Positions 52,501-64,000 of a stretch of 64,000 nt of DNA are shown in pieces. The notes below the pieces were generated by a model that saw nothing but the letters and a program-made list of their open reading frames with translations, was not told the origin of the DNA and did not search any database. The stretch is from Dirofilaria immitis (taxonomy: Eukaryota > Nematoda > Chromadorea > Rhabditida > Onchocercidae): NCBI GenBank assembly GCA_024305405.1, contig JAKNDB010000067.1, forward strand, positions 824,001 through 888,000, read 5' to 3'. The translations under genes and the position numbers were made by a program. Every line of letters starts with the position of its first letter. Position 1 is the stretch's first letter.

Positions 52501-55500
52501 TATTTCTTAAAATCTCCAAAAAAAAACTACAAATGTAATCGCGCCAATCCTGATGGATGTCTAATTCTAATCCACTCAAGACCGCAATACTAAGAAACTA
52601 TTACATAAACTTTATGATAATTTTATTTAATGCATTTACTTTATCAACATGTGTGGCAACAAGCCAAATTACACATGCTCGAGCTTGTGGCGCTTTGACA
52701 GAATCAATAAGACGAAGTACACGTTTAAGTAACTTCAAGGGTGGATTCGTATGAAGTAATCTGAAAAAATTTTTAAGTGTGATTATCACTGCAGTCTGAA
52801 AATGTAAAAATCATTGTAACGAAAAAATTGTACTTATATTTTGATTAAAAAATTGTTAAAAAGAAATTTCTACACTGCTGATGATGATTTCTGTACTTAT
52901 ATAATGATGATAATTTCTGTACTTACTATTCTACCTCAAACATGATTTATTCTAAAAAACTTTGAGAGACCAAAAACTTATTATCGATCAGTTAAGAAGA
53001 ATGAGTTTCCTTTCTATAGAACAAAAGTTACATTAAGATTACTTTGTTATCAATAATACATATGAAATGAACAACCTTTTAAAACAACAACAGCAGCAGA
53101 AACAATATTTTCGTTTGATGAGGCAATCAGGGATACTAGACCAGAGAGACATGAATCGGCAACAGAACTAACGCGAATCGCGCACTGTCCTATCGCTTCA
53201 ATCGCAGCATCAGCCATTTCTGCCATGCCAACGTAAGTCTAAAATTCTAGGAAATAACCTAAATAAATTTAAATATCAATTTACTAACGACTATAAGCAT
53301 TACTCTTTATTCTGCCTAGCTCAACCAAAGCATTTGAAGAATAGGAATATGACCAGATCAGAACCAAAAACGATATGTAAATCACTTTGTACCTGTAATT
53401 CACGAAGAATGAGCTGCACATTTGTTTCTGAAACCAGTGAGGTCAACACTTGAAGCTTCAGCAATTTAATATGTTTCGGTTCTGCAGGACGTATGAAAAA
53501 ACTTTTCAGAAATGATTCGAACATATTCTATAAAGAAATAAAACATAGATTTTAATGCAAGAAAAATGTACTTAGAACTTTTAAAAAAACTTAGAAGTAA
53601 CTAATACAAAATTATCACGCTTTAGTTTAAGTAATAAATTTAAAATAATTTCGACAATCATCGCACTCTTGCGATGAATTACTTATATTTCCTAGTGATA
53701 AATGGAATATATGTGAATATCAACTTTCTGTAACCACAAAATATTTTATGTTAAATACATTCCTATTTCAAACTGGCAAATAACTATCTCATTGCTTAAA
53801 ACAAAAAAATCACTATGAGATGAAAATAATGCATATAATATATGGCAAAACCACAGAATGATGAATAATTAAAAATTAGTCGTTTCTATAAAACACTGAA
53901 TGATTAGAAATTGCCTTTTTACGAAACGGATATATAGTAGTGTATTCAGCATGCAACTGTATTAAAATTTCCTGTAAGGGAAAGATTTGGTATAAATAAA
54001 CTAAAATTCCTAAAACAAACAGAATTTTTCAAAAACGTCAGAATTTTGAAATGAAAATAATTGAATCCCACATTTAAAAACAAACTAAAAGAAAACAAAA
54101 ATTAAAATCATAACAGAGGTAAAATGACAATTGAAAAGGAAAAAATAAAGACTTAAAAAACCACAAAAACTGTGCATGTTACCGGGGTGTATGTCACTTG
54201 CCTTGCATGCACACTCCTACATAAATTTTTTTATCAATCATACATTGCTTATAGCAAAATTAGGTCGTCCAAGTACCGGGTTGGTTGCGCAAATCGTTGC
54301 AATGTTGACAAGTACAACACTCTGCACTTCACGTGGACCACGTAATAGCCGGACAAGAGCGCGTGAAATAATCGACAGTTGTGAAGATGGTGCGCAATGA
54401 TAAAATAACTGAGCTACAGCCATAACCACAGCGCAATTTCGACTTTGCAACAATGGACGACACGATGAAAGGAGAAGCGTGAGATCTGGATCGACTGTTT
54501 CTGTTGGCGCAACAAACTGGCTGCGTGCATAACGAGTCAACAATCCAATCATCACTACCTGTCCCCACTCATCCACATCCACGATAGCCTGAATTTTATT
54601 CATGAAATAAATTCCATATATTGAAAGAATATATATAAATACTCTTCGCAGGCTAATAAATTCAAAATGTTTAAGATGCTTTCTAACATACTAAAAATCT
54701 CAAGCTTAAAATACTCCAGATCTCCATTTTCTTTTAATTCTATCAGAAAATATCAACAGTTGACTTTTTCAAGAATTTCATTATGCAACGAAATGAAATT
54801 CCACTGACACAAAATTAAACCACAAAAGAAGCACCTTACACAAAGTACGGTAATGTCTATGAAGCAAGTCAAATCGATCCGGACAAGTTTCCTCAAAAGC
54901 GTATACTGCACTGCCGAGTACAAGAGTACGTTTATCACCGAGAAGATAATCAATGCATTCGATCAGTTCTGGTTGCAAATTTTCTTCGAGTGAATATAAT
55001 TTTGGTATTGCATGCGCAGCTACCTAAAAAGATTGTGCAGAAATGAAGAAAAAACTAAAAAATAAGAGAAACTTGGAAAAAGAGCAAAAGAATGCTTTGG
55101 AAAGGAATTATGTCACAATTTTTAACCTTTCGAACATAAGCAGACATGTCACGAACTGATTCACGTATAGCCAATAACATTACTGGAGCAATCATAGGCA
55201 CACGAATGCTTGAAAGGACGCGCAAAGCGCTTGCCCTAATGAGTTGATTAGGATCCTGAAATGAAATAAAAAGTTAACATTAGAACGAAATGTCATGTTC
55301 TGTTGTCCATACACCATAATACATTCAGGAAAAACATTCCTTGTAATGTTTGTACATCAAAATTAAAAAATTTACTTTTAATGCGCGTTGAAAAGTGCTG
55401 ATTGAAAGAAGTGCCAGGTCTTGTTGCTCTTCGGCATACCTCACCAGATAAACAAAACCAATTTCTTTAACTATAAGAACTTTAATCAATTTTATGTAAC

Positions 55501-56144
55501 TTGGAGAAATTTTGTAAAATATATTCATAATAAAATTCATTTTCAAACTTAAATTTCATCAGTAAACCTCAAGATTTTTAGCAGCAACATTCTTAACAAC
55601 TGCTGGAAACAGCTCCGATACATCGCGTCCTTTCGCAACCAGCTAACAATAAATATATCATTTATTAAAGCTTTCATAATTACAACAGTCAAATTTTCCT
55701 AGCTTAATTTTGAATTTTATATTAAAAAAAAGCCTTTTTTTCTGAAGTTGTAAATATTGAAAGGAAATGATACATTAAACACTTATTTGGTATGCCATTA
55801 ATAATCTAATGACATAGGGCACCTAATCAACCATCTATAATTCATCTCTCATCAAATCGTAAATTTCAATTAGGCTTACATTTATAATTCGCTTCATAGC
55901 ATCCATTTTTAAGTTATCCTTCGAACTATCTAACATTGCTTTTAGGTCGGCAAAACGCCTGAAATTATAAATCAATATCTTGATGTTATTTCCCTTCTGA
56001 CTTGAATTCATCTATTCTGAATTATAATGAGCAATAATAATACAATAATTCAAGTATTAAAAACCAACGTTTTACTGTCTACGATAACTCCCCTTCTGCA
56101 ATTTCCATTTCGGGACTTGTCAATCCCTCACCGAAACTTCCCAT
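49568..56144 (-). CDS. AP3B1: AP-3 complex subunit beta
   Basis: The large beta subunit of the AP-3 adaptor, which sorts cargo from endosomes to lysosomes and lysosome-related organelles. About 15 exons read leftward from [15 protein letters not shown] at 56144; an in-frame stop lies just upstream. The HEAT-type trunk has [80 protein letters not shown] and [15 protein letters not shown]. Next is [14 protein letters not shown] (51540), then an acidic Ser/Glu-rich hinge (51380-50950). An ear-like C-terminal region follows (50817-49568, with [20 protein letters not shown]) and ends GSNPEK. The frame breaks once, in the hinge at plus-strand CCC 51366-51368, where GGGG would continue [11 protein letters not shown]. 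Head-to-head with WDR82. Confidence 0.95.
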
Positions 56145-57140
56145 TCTCCTTGGCTCGTTATATTTTTACACACTAATGATATTATCTCCTCAGTGAGTGT
56201 AAATATGCTATCATGTCTGAAAGTAATACAAAAAATCAAAAGCCGAAAACGACAACAATTGCATATTAGAAATGAAGAAATCTCATTCATATAATCTCAT
56301 TACGATGAAATTTATGAAAATCCTTATTTTTGGTTTTTATATTTCAAACTATCCTATCCCATTTCAAACATATCTTTCTTCTGATTAGTTTGAATAAATT
56401 ACAATAGCAATATAAATTGCACACAGAAAAGAAATATGTAAAAAAAACATCAAAAAATTTTAATAGACAGCTTTGAATTCCCAAAGAATCTTGGTATATT
56501 TCGGAAACAAAAGAAGAAAAACATAAAAAAGTAATTCTATTCCTTTTCAAAATGACTGATGGTCTTTTTTTAATGACAAAAGCAATAAATGATTTATAGA
56601 TTGATCAATTCCATGATGGTTTGGAATATTAAGACATATATATCCATCCTATTCCCTTAATATTTTTCATCTATATAACATCCAAAGAAATTTAACACAC
56701 ATATGTATCCTTCACAAACAATTCTGGCATTCCTATAATTATAATTAGTTATTCGCTAATACAACACCTTTCCTTTCTCTGGCCGCACTTGAAGATTTTG
56801 GAATCAATATTTTCATAAAGATCCTGTTAGATTATGAATACGAGTGGAATTGAAAATGTGATGGAATTACGATTAGAGGAGGGAAAGATTATTAATATGG
56901 AGATGAAGAAGGATTAAACATGAAAGCGAAGAGTAATATTATCCTCTTTAGATAAATCTATTACATTGCAAATGAAATGACAAGTAGGCAAAAAGCGAGA
57001 CATATATGCTGAACGACATTAGATGGACAATTTTAGATTTAAAGATGAATGCAGAATACGAAAGTGACAATATAGGGGAAGTATTTTTATCGTGTAACTG
57101 GCATCAAAAGTGTTTCAGATTAATCAAGAAGTTGAGTGAA
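56145..57140. other. Divergent promoter region between AP3B and WDR82
   Basis: About 1 kb separates the divergent starts. On the minus side a TTACTTTCAG acceptor (AG at 56217-56218) lies about 72 bases before the AP3B ATG and may be a trans-splice or 5' UTR acceptor. A plus-strand frame opening at 57006 runs into the WDR82 start, but its upstream part has no family similarity that I can see. Confidence 0.45.
57108..57118 (+). promoter_or_regulatory. Candidate spliced-leader acceptor that defines the WDR82 start
   Basis: An AGTGTTTCAG acceptor ends at 57118, 22 bases before the ATG at 57141. That ATG begins [17 protein letters not shown], which aligns with the conserved start of WDR82 (MKLTDSVLRSF in human). 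Splicing here would remove the in-frame upstream ATG at 57006. Confidence 0.5.
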
Positions 57141-59945
57141 ATGAAGGCTAATGATAAAACAGTTGCGAGCATGAGGCCCGCGAAAACTTTCAACGACAAT
57201 CAGGTTCGTATATGGCGTGATGACAGTAATTGCATATTTATTGGATAATTATACCATGCAAGATTCTGTTTCATTCAGTCAAATTTAATAAATAAATAGA
57301 ATCGTTCCTTAAAATCGAGGGCTCTTTAAGTCTAATAGTTTAAAAACATTTACCCATCATATAATTGATTTTAACATTGTAATTTCAGGCCCCAATCAAC
57401 AGTTTGGATTTCAGTGCGGACGGTTTACAAATGATTTCATCTTCTGATGATGATTCGATCATTATGTATGACTGCATTAGTGGGCAGAAAAGTCGATCGG
57501 TAATAATCATCTCTAATAGTAAGATCATGTAGGGTGGTACATAGCTGTTTATTCTCCCTTATTCCTTAAACCTGTATCACAAATTTGGAACATCAGCTTG
57601 CTGAATTTCAAGTAGAACAATAAAATGCGAAACTGAATGAATAGTAATTATTTTTGTACGAATGGTCTTTTTAAATGCTATCCTCAAGTTGGAATAAAAT
57701 GTCAAAGTTTAGGTAAACAGTAAAAATACGGTGTAGATTTGATACAGTTTGCGCACAATACGTCAAATGCTATACACTGTTCCACGAAAGTTGATGGTCA
57801 GTTTATACTAACTGAATATTAACTGCTTGTTTCTTTATAATTTTTAAACACATTTGGAAAAACATCTGAAAAAATAGTTAGCCATTTTTAAAGTAATTGC
57901 TAATTAATATAGTTGTTTGGTGAAAGTCGATGAGAATTTTCATATATATGAAATTTACCGCCGCATTCATAATTCGAAGCTTAAGAAGTAGGTTCTTTAT
58001 TTATCGAATAATAGCGAATACCTAAATGAGTAGTAGAAATAAGTTCTAGGCAACAAAATCATCAATCGTATTGATTGCTGCATTTCTTTAGATGTTATCC
58101 GATACTTGTCATTGCATGATAATAAATATATCCGATATTTTCCTGGACATCAGAAGAAGTAAGTTTTTTTTTATTCTTTTGTATGTTTTTACAATTACTT
58201 AGAAGTTTATTTTATTTCGGTTCTATCAGGGTAGTGACATTATGCATGTCTCCATTAGACGATATGTTTCTCTCTGGTTCTTTGGATAAAACAATTCGTT
58301 TATGGGATCTGCGAATACAGAGTTGCCAGGTATGCTTTATATTTGCTCTGTGTATTAAATACTACTGTAGAAAAAATCATTTTATATAATAAAGGTTCCA
58401 GTTTTGAAACATATTTTGATTATAGAATCATCTTCAGAATAAGAAATAACCTTATTTAGAAGTCAAAACTTTCTCATTTTCTTAATAAAAATTAATTTCT
58501 TCCAAAAAGTTTCGTAATTTTCGAGAACGAAGAGCTGTACTGAGTTACTGCATTGCATAGCTGAACAGATTTGTTGATTTCTTTTTATTTTACATTTTTT
58601 TTAATTTTTAGGGATTGATGCATGTTCCTTCGAGACCTGTCGCTGCTTTTGACCCAGAAGGTTTGATATTTGCAGCAGGGATTAATTCCGACACAATCAA
58701 ATTATATGATTTACGGTCATTTGATAAGGTGAGGTTATTTTTTCATCTAGTCTCTTTTCTAATGAAGGAAACTTTCGAAATAATTTATTATTAGTGACAC
58801 TGTATCTATTTTTATGTGATGATTTATGGCATAAATTGGGTGCAAAGATACTTTACTCCTGCTATTATGAACAAGTTTTATATTTGTATTGATTTAAAAA
58901 TTGCTATCTGTATTTTCTGAAGCGTAGTATAAAATGTTGGACTCTATCTTAAAGCATCATCAAATTTTACGTTGGTAGAAAGTTATTCTATTAATTTTGT
59001 TGATGAAAAATGGACTTCTTCCAAAACACTTTTTCAGGGACCATTTACAACATTTAAGGTAGAAAATGAAGCAAAAGAAGATTGGACAGGTCTGAAGTTC
59101 TCTCCTGATGGTAAAATGATTATGATCACGACGAATGGCTCTTCTGTTACTCTTATTGATTCTTTTAAAGGAACATTGGTTCATGTTTTAAGAGGTCTGT
59201 TTAATTATTTTGACCGCTATCCAAAATCCAAAATAATTGTAATTATTCGCATGTCAGGGAAAATTTTCCGATGGTAATATTTATTCGTGATGATTCAGTG
59301 ACGTCGCATTTTATTAGTACACAATTGAATAGAATCTACTAATTTTTCTAGAATTGTCATAATTTATGTGAGATGTCGGAATTTCTCTGTACCACCTATT
59401 TTGATTGTTCAAGTAATAACAGTAATGAAACATCTAGAATCTGGTTAAACTTTAGAGTGCTATATATATTGCTAAATATTACAAATTGACTGTAATTTGT
59501 GTTGAAGGCATGATTTGCGATATCGTTTTTTTGCTTTTTCTAAGAACTGCAAGTTCCTGATTTCAGGTCATGAAAACAGTAAAGGTATTGAGTTGGATGC
59601 AACATTCTGCGCTGATGCCCAATATGTATTTAGCGGTTCTACAGATAGCAGTATAGTGGCTTGGTCTGTTACAAGTGGTCAAAGAATTTCAAAGCTTGCA
59701 TCGGGACATTCTCCGCTCATTCATAAGATATTATTCAATCCACGGTTCTTTATGTTGGCTACGGCATGTACAACATTAGTAAGCATTTAATATTGAAAAT
59801 CTTGAGAGTTACATCGATACCTACTAAATTTATATTTGTTTATAGTGAAACTTTATTTTGAACCTAAATACTGTTCCATTGATGATTGTAATATGTAATA
59901 AATGTATTTATTTTTCAGAATTTATGGTTACCAACGGAAGAGTAG
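57141..59945 (+). CDS. WDR82: WD repeat protein 82 (Swd2 subunit of SET1/COMPASS)
   Basis: A seven-bladed WD40 protein that brings the SET1 H3K4 methyltransferase to Ser5-phosphorylated RNA polymerase II and also joins the PP1-PNUTS termination complex. Nine exons: 57141-57203, 57389-57499, 57713-57796, 58092-58158, 58230-58329, 58612-58728, 59038-59194, 59567-59778 and 59919-59945. Signatures are [77 protein letters not shown] and NLWLPTEE at the end. The frame breaks at A5, 57722-57726, where one more A reads NSKKYGVDLI. With it the protein is 312 aa, against 313 in human. The gene is convergent with TAF5. Confidence 0.96.
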
Positions 59946-60726
59946 AAATATCTTTCTTCAATTTGAATAGAAAGTAGAAATGTAATATCGATTACAAGCA
60001 TTATAAATGGATGTCATCTGATCTAAAAATGTCATGGAACCTAGTAATCTAGTTATTGCATCGTGTAACACAGCACTTAGTAGGAAATTTATTTTAAATT
60101 TCTTCGTTTGCGCTTCCAGATCTAATTTTTATGAAACATTTCAGTTTAAATTTCCATCATGTGTTAATCGTCTGTATAGCTCATTGTTCGATGAAATTTC
60201 ATATTTCAGTATAAATTTTCATACAAAATTTGCACATAATTATGAAATTTCGAATAACTACATAAATTTTTTATATAAAAAAGGACATTAATATTGTAAA
60301 TGATTTTGTTGTTTATTGTTAAGCTATTGTTTAATGCAAATTTATTATTAAATTACTCCATCAGATCTTATAAATTATGGTTACCAAATATGCTTATTTA
60401 TTATTTGTAACATGTTTATTTAAATTCATAGAGTGATCTTTTTAATTGTTGCAATTGTCTCAAAATCTAAAGATCCGTTGCAGTATTGACTAGAATCTTG
60501 GCACAAAGTATATATTGTTTTTTGCAGAGGTAAGAGTACGATGTAGTTTCAAGTAACATATTTATTGAATATAGATAATGAATCATTTGAGAGTATATGA
60601 AATTTTTTTGTTGCCAAATCACAGACAATATCATTCTCATAAGCATTTAATCGTTAAAATAAAAACGAAACTCTTTCTGCAATTAAACCTATTAGTGCCT
60701 TATAATTTTAATGGCGCTCTTATAAT
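59946..60726. other. Convergent 3' region of WDR82 and TAF5
   Basis: About 0.8 kb of AT-rich sequence between two convergent stop codons. It contains one 85-codon plus-strand frame (60034-60291), Phe/Asn/Ser-rich and without family similarity, which I treat as chance. Both 3' UTRs should lie here. Confidence 0.6.
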
Positions 60727-63700
60727 TTATTGTTTATAAGCGCCTACAGCCAGAACCAAATTGCGCCGTGTGAAATGCAAGTCGACAATTGATGTGCTTT
60801 TGGTAGCGTACGAATAAAGATGAAAACCATTAGGATTTATTCTGCAATAAAAGGAGAGTGAAAAATATGAAAGGAGAAATAATATTAAAATTCCGAATTT
60901 GAAACAAAGAAAAAACCGATGCTGTATTTTTTTGCTGACTTTGCTCTGTTTTTAACAAACTTATGGTGTCACTGTCACTCATCCAACAATTTTTAAATTT
61001 AATACGTTTTATTAAAAAATTTATGCTTTGAACTATACTTCCAAAAATTATTCAAAATAACTTACTTTGGATCATTGTTTAAGTGGTCCTGTGGACCAGA
61101 ATGAGCTGTAACCGTGTCGACAGAATAAAATGACAAAGCTGAATCGGCTCGTGCAACGACTAGAGCTCCTCCATCACGTGAAAATTCTACCGGCACCTGA
61201 TAAGGAATAGCAGCGACGTCTTGCATACAAACCATTTTTTGTAATGCCATATCCCAAAGAACGAGCGATCCTTCACTTCCCAGCGATGCCAGATATCGAC
61301 CACAGGGCGAAATCTGCAACAAAGTCAAAATAATGAATGGAACATCAAAATAAATGTTTAGTCATTTGCAGCAATATAATACCATGTACGATTGGAAACA
61401 ATATAATGCCATGTACGTGAATTATTTGAAAAACGATGCCTATTTGTCAGAACACATCAATTAGGATAATGATAACTAAAATTGTCATCGAACAAATTCA
61501 AGCAAAACAAGTTTGAAGTTGAAGTAACTACAGTCAAGATTTACTAAATTTAAATTATTTCAAGCTAAACTACTTTTAAAAAAAATCTAAGGTATAACCT
61601 AAAAACCAAGTAAATTAGTTGAATGAATCAATAAAACGACATGAATAACAATAGTTTGGTTCTGTGAAGTAATAACCATCGCACTGGATATAAAATTCTT
61701 TCGCATCAAAGGAATTAATTTCTAACTCCTAGATTTTAGAAACTTCAATTAATAAGTTTAAAATATATCTTTTCCCTGAACTCACTTTCAATCCACGAAT
61801 TGATCCTTTGTGACCAGCAAAGCATCGTACGCATGTTCCAGATAATACATCCCAAACACGCACATAACGATCATCACTACCACCCGCGAAATAATTGCAA
61901 TTTGGGTGGAAATCGATGCACGTGACATCTGATAAAGCATCTGAGAAAATGCGCAATGGTTGCAAACGATCGGTTGTCCACAGCATCGCAGCACCATCGG
62001 CACTACCCGTAGCGAAATAATAAGAACGTGGACAGAACTGCACCTAAAATTTCATAGCTTGTGCGATTTCGCACAGTTTATGGCTTCTTTCAGTCTTCAA
62101 AATGTAACTACGTAATGAAAGAACAGACTAACCTCCCAAATTGGTGCAGCATGCCTATATACTACAACATTACTACGAATAGCGAGACTCCACAAACGAA
62201 CTGTTCCATCACGTGACGATGAAAGTAAAAGACGTTTATCAGGAGAAAATGATAATGAATAAACTGGTCCATTATGACCCTGAAAAAAAATGAATTTTAA
62301 GAGAAAAAGAAATATCTATCTTTTTTCAAAACCAAATTCCAACTGCAAATACAAACAAAGGAACCAAAACAGACCCGCAAAAGAAGCGTGCACTGATATG
62401 AAAAAAATATGCAGATATGAACATTTCATAAAATGCAAGCTTCCTTTATAATCTAATATATAATAAACAAATTAAGTATCCTTTCAACAAGAAAAATGTA
62501 ATTTAACCGATTTAAAAACAAAATTAACAAACTTGGAATGTAAGCGATGTCGATGCTTCTGCGTCATCATAAATCTGATCTAGTGCATCTTCAGATTCTT
62601 GCTCTATTAGCTCCAACTGATCGATCTTTTTATACGGACGAAATTTTTCTTCATTTAATGCATGGACCTAACAGTATAAAATTTTCTGATTAAAAATTGC
62701 AGAAAAAAATAACAGTATAAAATTTTCTGATTAAAAACTGTAGAAAAAAACATGGTTCTTTTGGTTTCTCTGCAATACCTTGCTATTCTTCGTACCTGAA
62801 ACCTGTTCACTCACAAATTCAATATTGTCAACTCACCCATATTTTCTTTATTTCCAATTATATTAGAAGAACAGTAAAAGGTTCTATATAAAATAAGTTT
62901 AGAGAAAAACAAATAAACTTATAAAGATAGATGAGAATATATTTTAAGAAAAAATCAATCAGAAAGAATCCTCCGTTCAACAGAAATTATCATTTAAACT
63001 TGTTAAGAATTAACTTGAGCATACCTGTATCCTGGAATTTCCAAAACCCAATGCCAAAGCTGCACTATCTTCAGCAACGTCAGATGCTGTAAGACCACCA
63101 GGAGAATTGAGCACTGTGTAAAGACATACAGATGGCGGTGTGTCAACAGAAATACGCATTTTTTACCAGATTCTTTCATAAATCTTTTCTCACTGCTGTA
63201 ATTGCTTTAGATGGATTTCCAAAATACATGTCATAAGCAAAAAAAGAAAACTTCTTATAATAAAAGAACACTTTTGAAGAAAAAGTGGCTAACGCTGCTG
63301 GTAAAGGTATTCGATCAGGTGAAGGACCATTTGCGTCCTTTTTTTGCTATCACTTCTTTCCTTAATTTTTGGCCGTTTCTTTTCGAGGCCTAGTTGCGTC
63401 GAAAAATCTTCTTTAATTGTTCCATAAAACATTTTATGCCGTCTTTCTAAAACTAATGATTCTGATAGCTCAGAACTAAATTATTTAACACATTTCCTAA
63501 AGTGAAAAATGAGAATGGATTTTAGCAAAAGATAATTAAAAGATGATAGATAATATAATAGCGAGGAAATAAAGAAATCACTTTCATAAAACACAACTCG
63601 TAGAAATAAGAAAACAAAGTAAGAGTTCTCAAACATCCACATTTTTTCATAAACAGCCAGAAACTTTTATGGTAATTTGGAAAATGAATCATACTACCTT

Positions 63701-64000
63701 GCTTGCCAACTTGACCAAGAATACCTCCTAGGCCTGCTTCCGTAGCTGATTTTATCCGCGAGCCATCAATTGCTAAATTTATTCAACAATATAATTTTAA
63801 ATTTCGAGGATCTTTCAAATATTAGCAGACATCTTCATTTTATTTAAGAACTCCTTATTCAATTATTTTATGAATAAAGCACAAATATCTTTTTGTTTCT
63901 TGCCTAAATAAATCACAATCATCAGAATTCCTATTCTTAAGCAACTAGAGCGAATGAGAAGTATTACTGAAATGGTGAAATCCACAAGTCTCGGATAATT
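60727..64000 (-). CDS. TAF5: TFIID subunit TAF5, WD40 C-terminal part, 5' partial
   Basis: TAF5 is a scaffold of the general transcription factor TFIID. Reading leftward, visible exons include about 63775-63700 (SATEAGLGGILGQVGKQ), 63440-63288 (FYGTIKEDFS, then DRIPLPA), 63165-63020 (NSPGGLTASDVAEDSAALAL), 62670-62535 (QESEDALDQIYDDAEA), about 62280-62135, about 62043-61788, 61314-61066 and 60842-60727. The WD40 blades are clear: SADGAAMLWTTDRLQPLRIF, DFHPNCNYFAGGSDDRYVRV, WDVLSGTCVRCFAGHKGSIR and ISPCGRYLASLGSEGSLVLW. The end HFTRRNLVLAVGAYKQ matches the typical TAF5 C-terminus. The frame breaks at plus-strand T7, 63339-63345, just before ANGPSPDRIPLPA. The LisH/NTD2 half lies beyond the window. 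Confidence 0.94.
61374..61418. repeat. Short direct repeat in a TAF5 intron
   Basis: The block CAATATAATRCCATGTACG occurs twice, about 25 bases apart (near 61374 and 61399), with one difference. It lies in the intron between the exons ending CFAGHKGSIRGLK and beginning ISPCGRYLA. No function is suggested. Confidence 0.7.
62670..62751. repeat. Tandem duplication of 41 bp in a TAF5 intron
   Basis: Two adjacent 41-base units, 62670-62710 and 62711-62751, both begin AACAGTATAAAATTTTCTG and end in an A-run. They differ at only a few positions. The duplication lies immediately 5' (in gene direction) of the exon encoding HALNEEKFRPYKK, next to its acceptor. Confidence 0.85.

Noticed and set aside
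54329..54568. Second minus-strand frame overlapping AP3B
   Set aside because: It overlaps the well conserved trunk exon in a different frame and has no family similarity.
1..64000. Pseudogene reading of the frame-broken genes
   Set aside because: All carry intact introns, splice sites and catalytic residues, and the breaks share one error type in short runs; sequencing or assembly error is more likely than parallel gene death.
1..64000. CRISPR array, rRNA, prophage or bacterial endosymbiont insert
   Set aside because: No regularly spaced repeats, no rRNA blocks and no intronless bacterial-type genes were seen; the repeats found are isolated tandem pairs in introns or a single exon.

Overview
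This is an AT-rich animal genomic window with many short introns that end in TTTTCAG or TTTTTAG. Every recognisable gene is a conserved eukaryotic single-copy gene. The intron style, the gene density and the AG splice acceptors sitting just upstream of several start codons (candidate spliced-leader sites) point to a nematode, perhaps a spirurid or filarial one. The species assignment is inference.

Layout, left to right: the 3' part of a UBR4-type giant E3 ubiquitin ligase (+, 329-13804, 5' end outside the window); the DNA polymerase alpha catalytic subunit POLA1 (+, 15122-25684); EIF6 (-, 26302-28253); diphthine-ammonia ligase DPH6 (+, 29021-30879); a possible unrecognised small gene (+, about 31440-32152); a TOPBP1/Mus101 multi-BRCT protein (-, 32347-42724); a TMEM242-like membrane protein (+, 43678-47448) followed after 60 bp by PIGL, the GPI-anchor deacetylase (+, 47509-48607); the AP-3 beta subunit (-, 49568-56144); WDR82 (+, 57141-59945); and the C-terminal part of TAF5 (-, 60727 to beyond 64000). 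From EIF6 onward, neighbouring genes mostly alternate between head-to-head and tail-to-tail arrangement, with intergenic gaps of about 0.2-1 kb.

The genes serve replication and checkpoint (POLA1, TOPBP1), transcription (TAF5, WDR82), ribosome biogenesis and translation (EIF6, DPH6), protein turnover (UBR4), vesicle traffic (AP-3 beta), GPI anchors (PIGL) and a mitochondrial or membrane role (TMEM242). No single pathway joins them. I saw no CRISPR array, rRNA, convincing tRNA or intact transposon.

The strongest unusual signal is technical or evolutionary. Nearly every conserved gene carries one or more single-base frame breaks, mostly in short homopolymer runs and mostly looking like one missing base. 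Correcting one or two bases gives family-typical lengths: 245 aa for EIF6, 312 aa for WDR82, 248 aa for DPH6, 259 aa for PIGL. This suggests unpolished long-read or pyrosequencing-type assembly error, not ten pseudogenes. More biological leads are a tight TMEM242-PIGL pair, a duplicated in-frame 3' splice site in UBR4, an antisense coding-like frame inside a TMEM242 intron, and a possible new small gene between DPH6 and TOPBP1.
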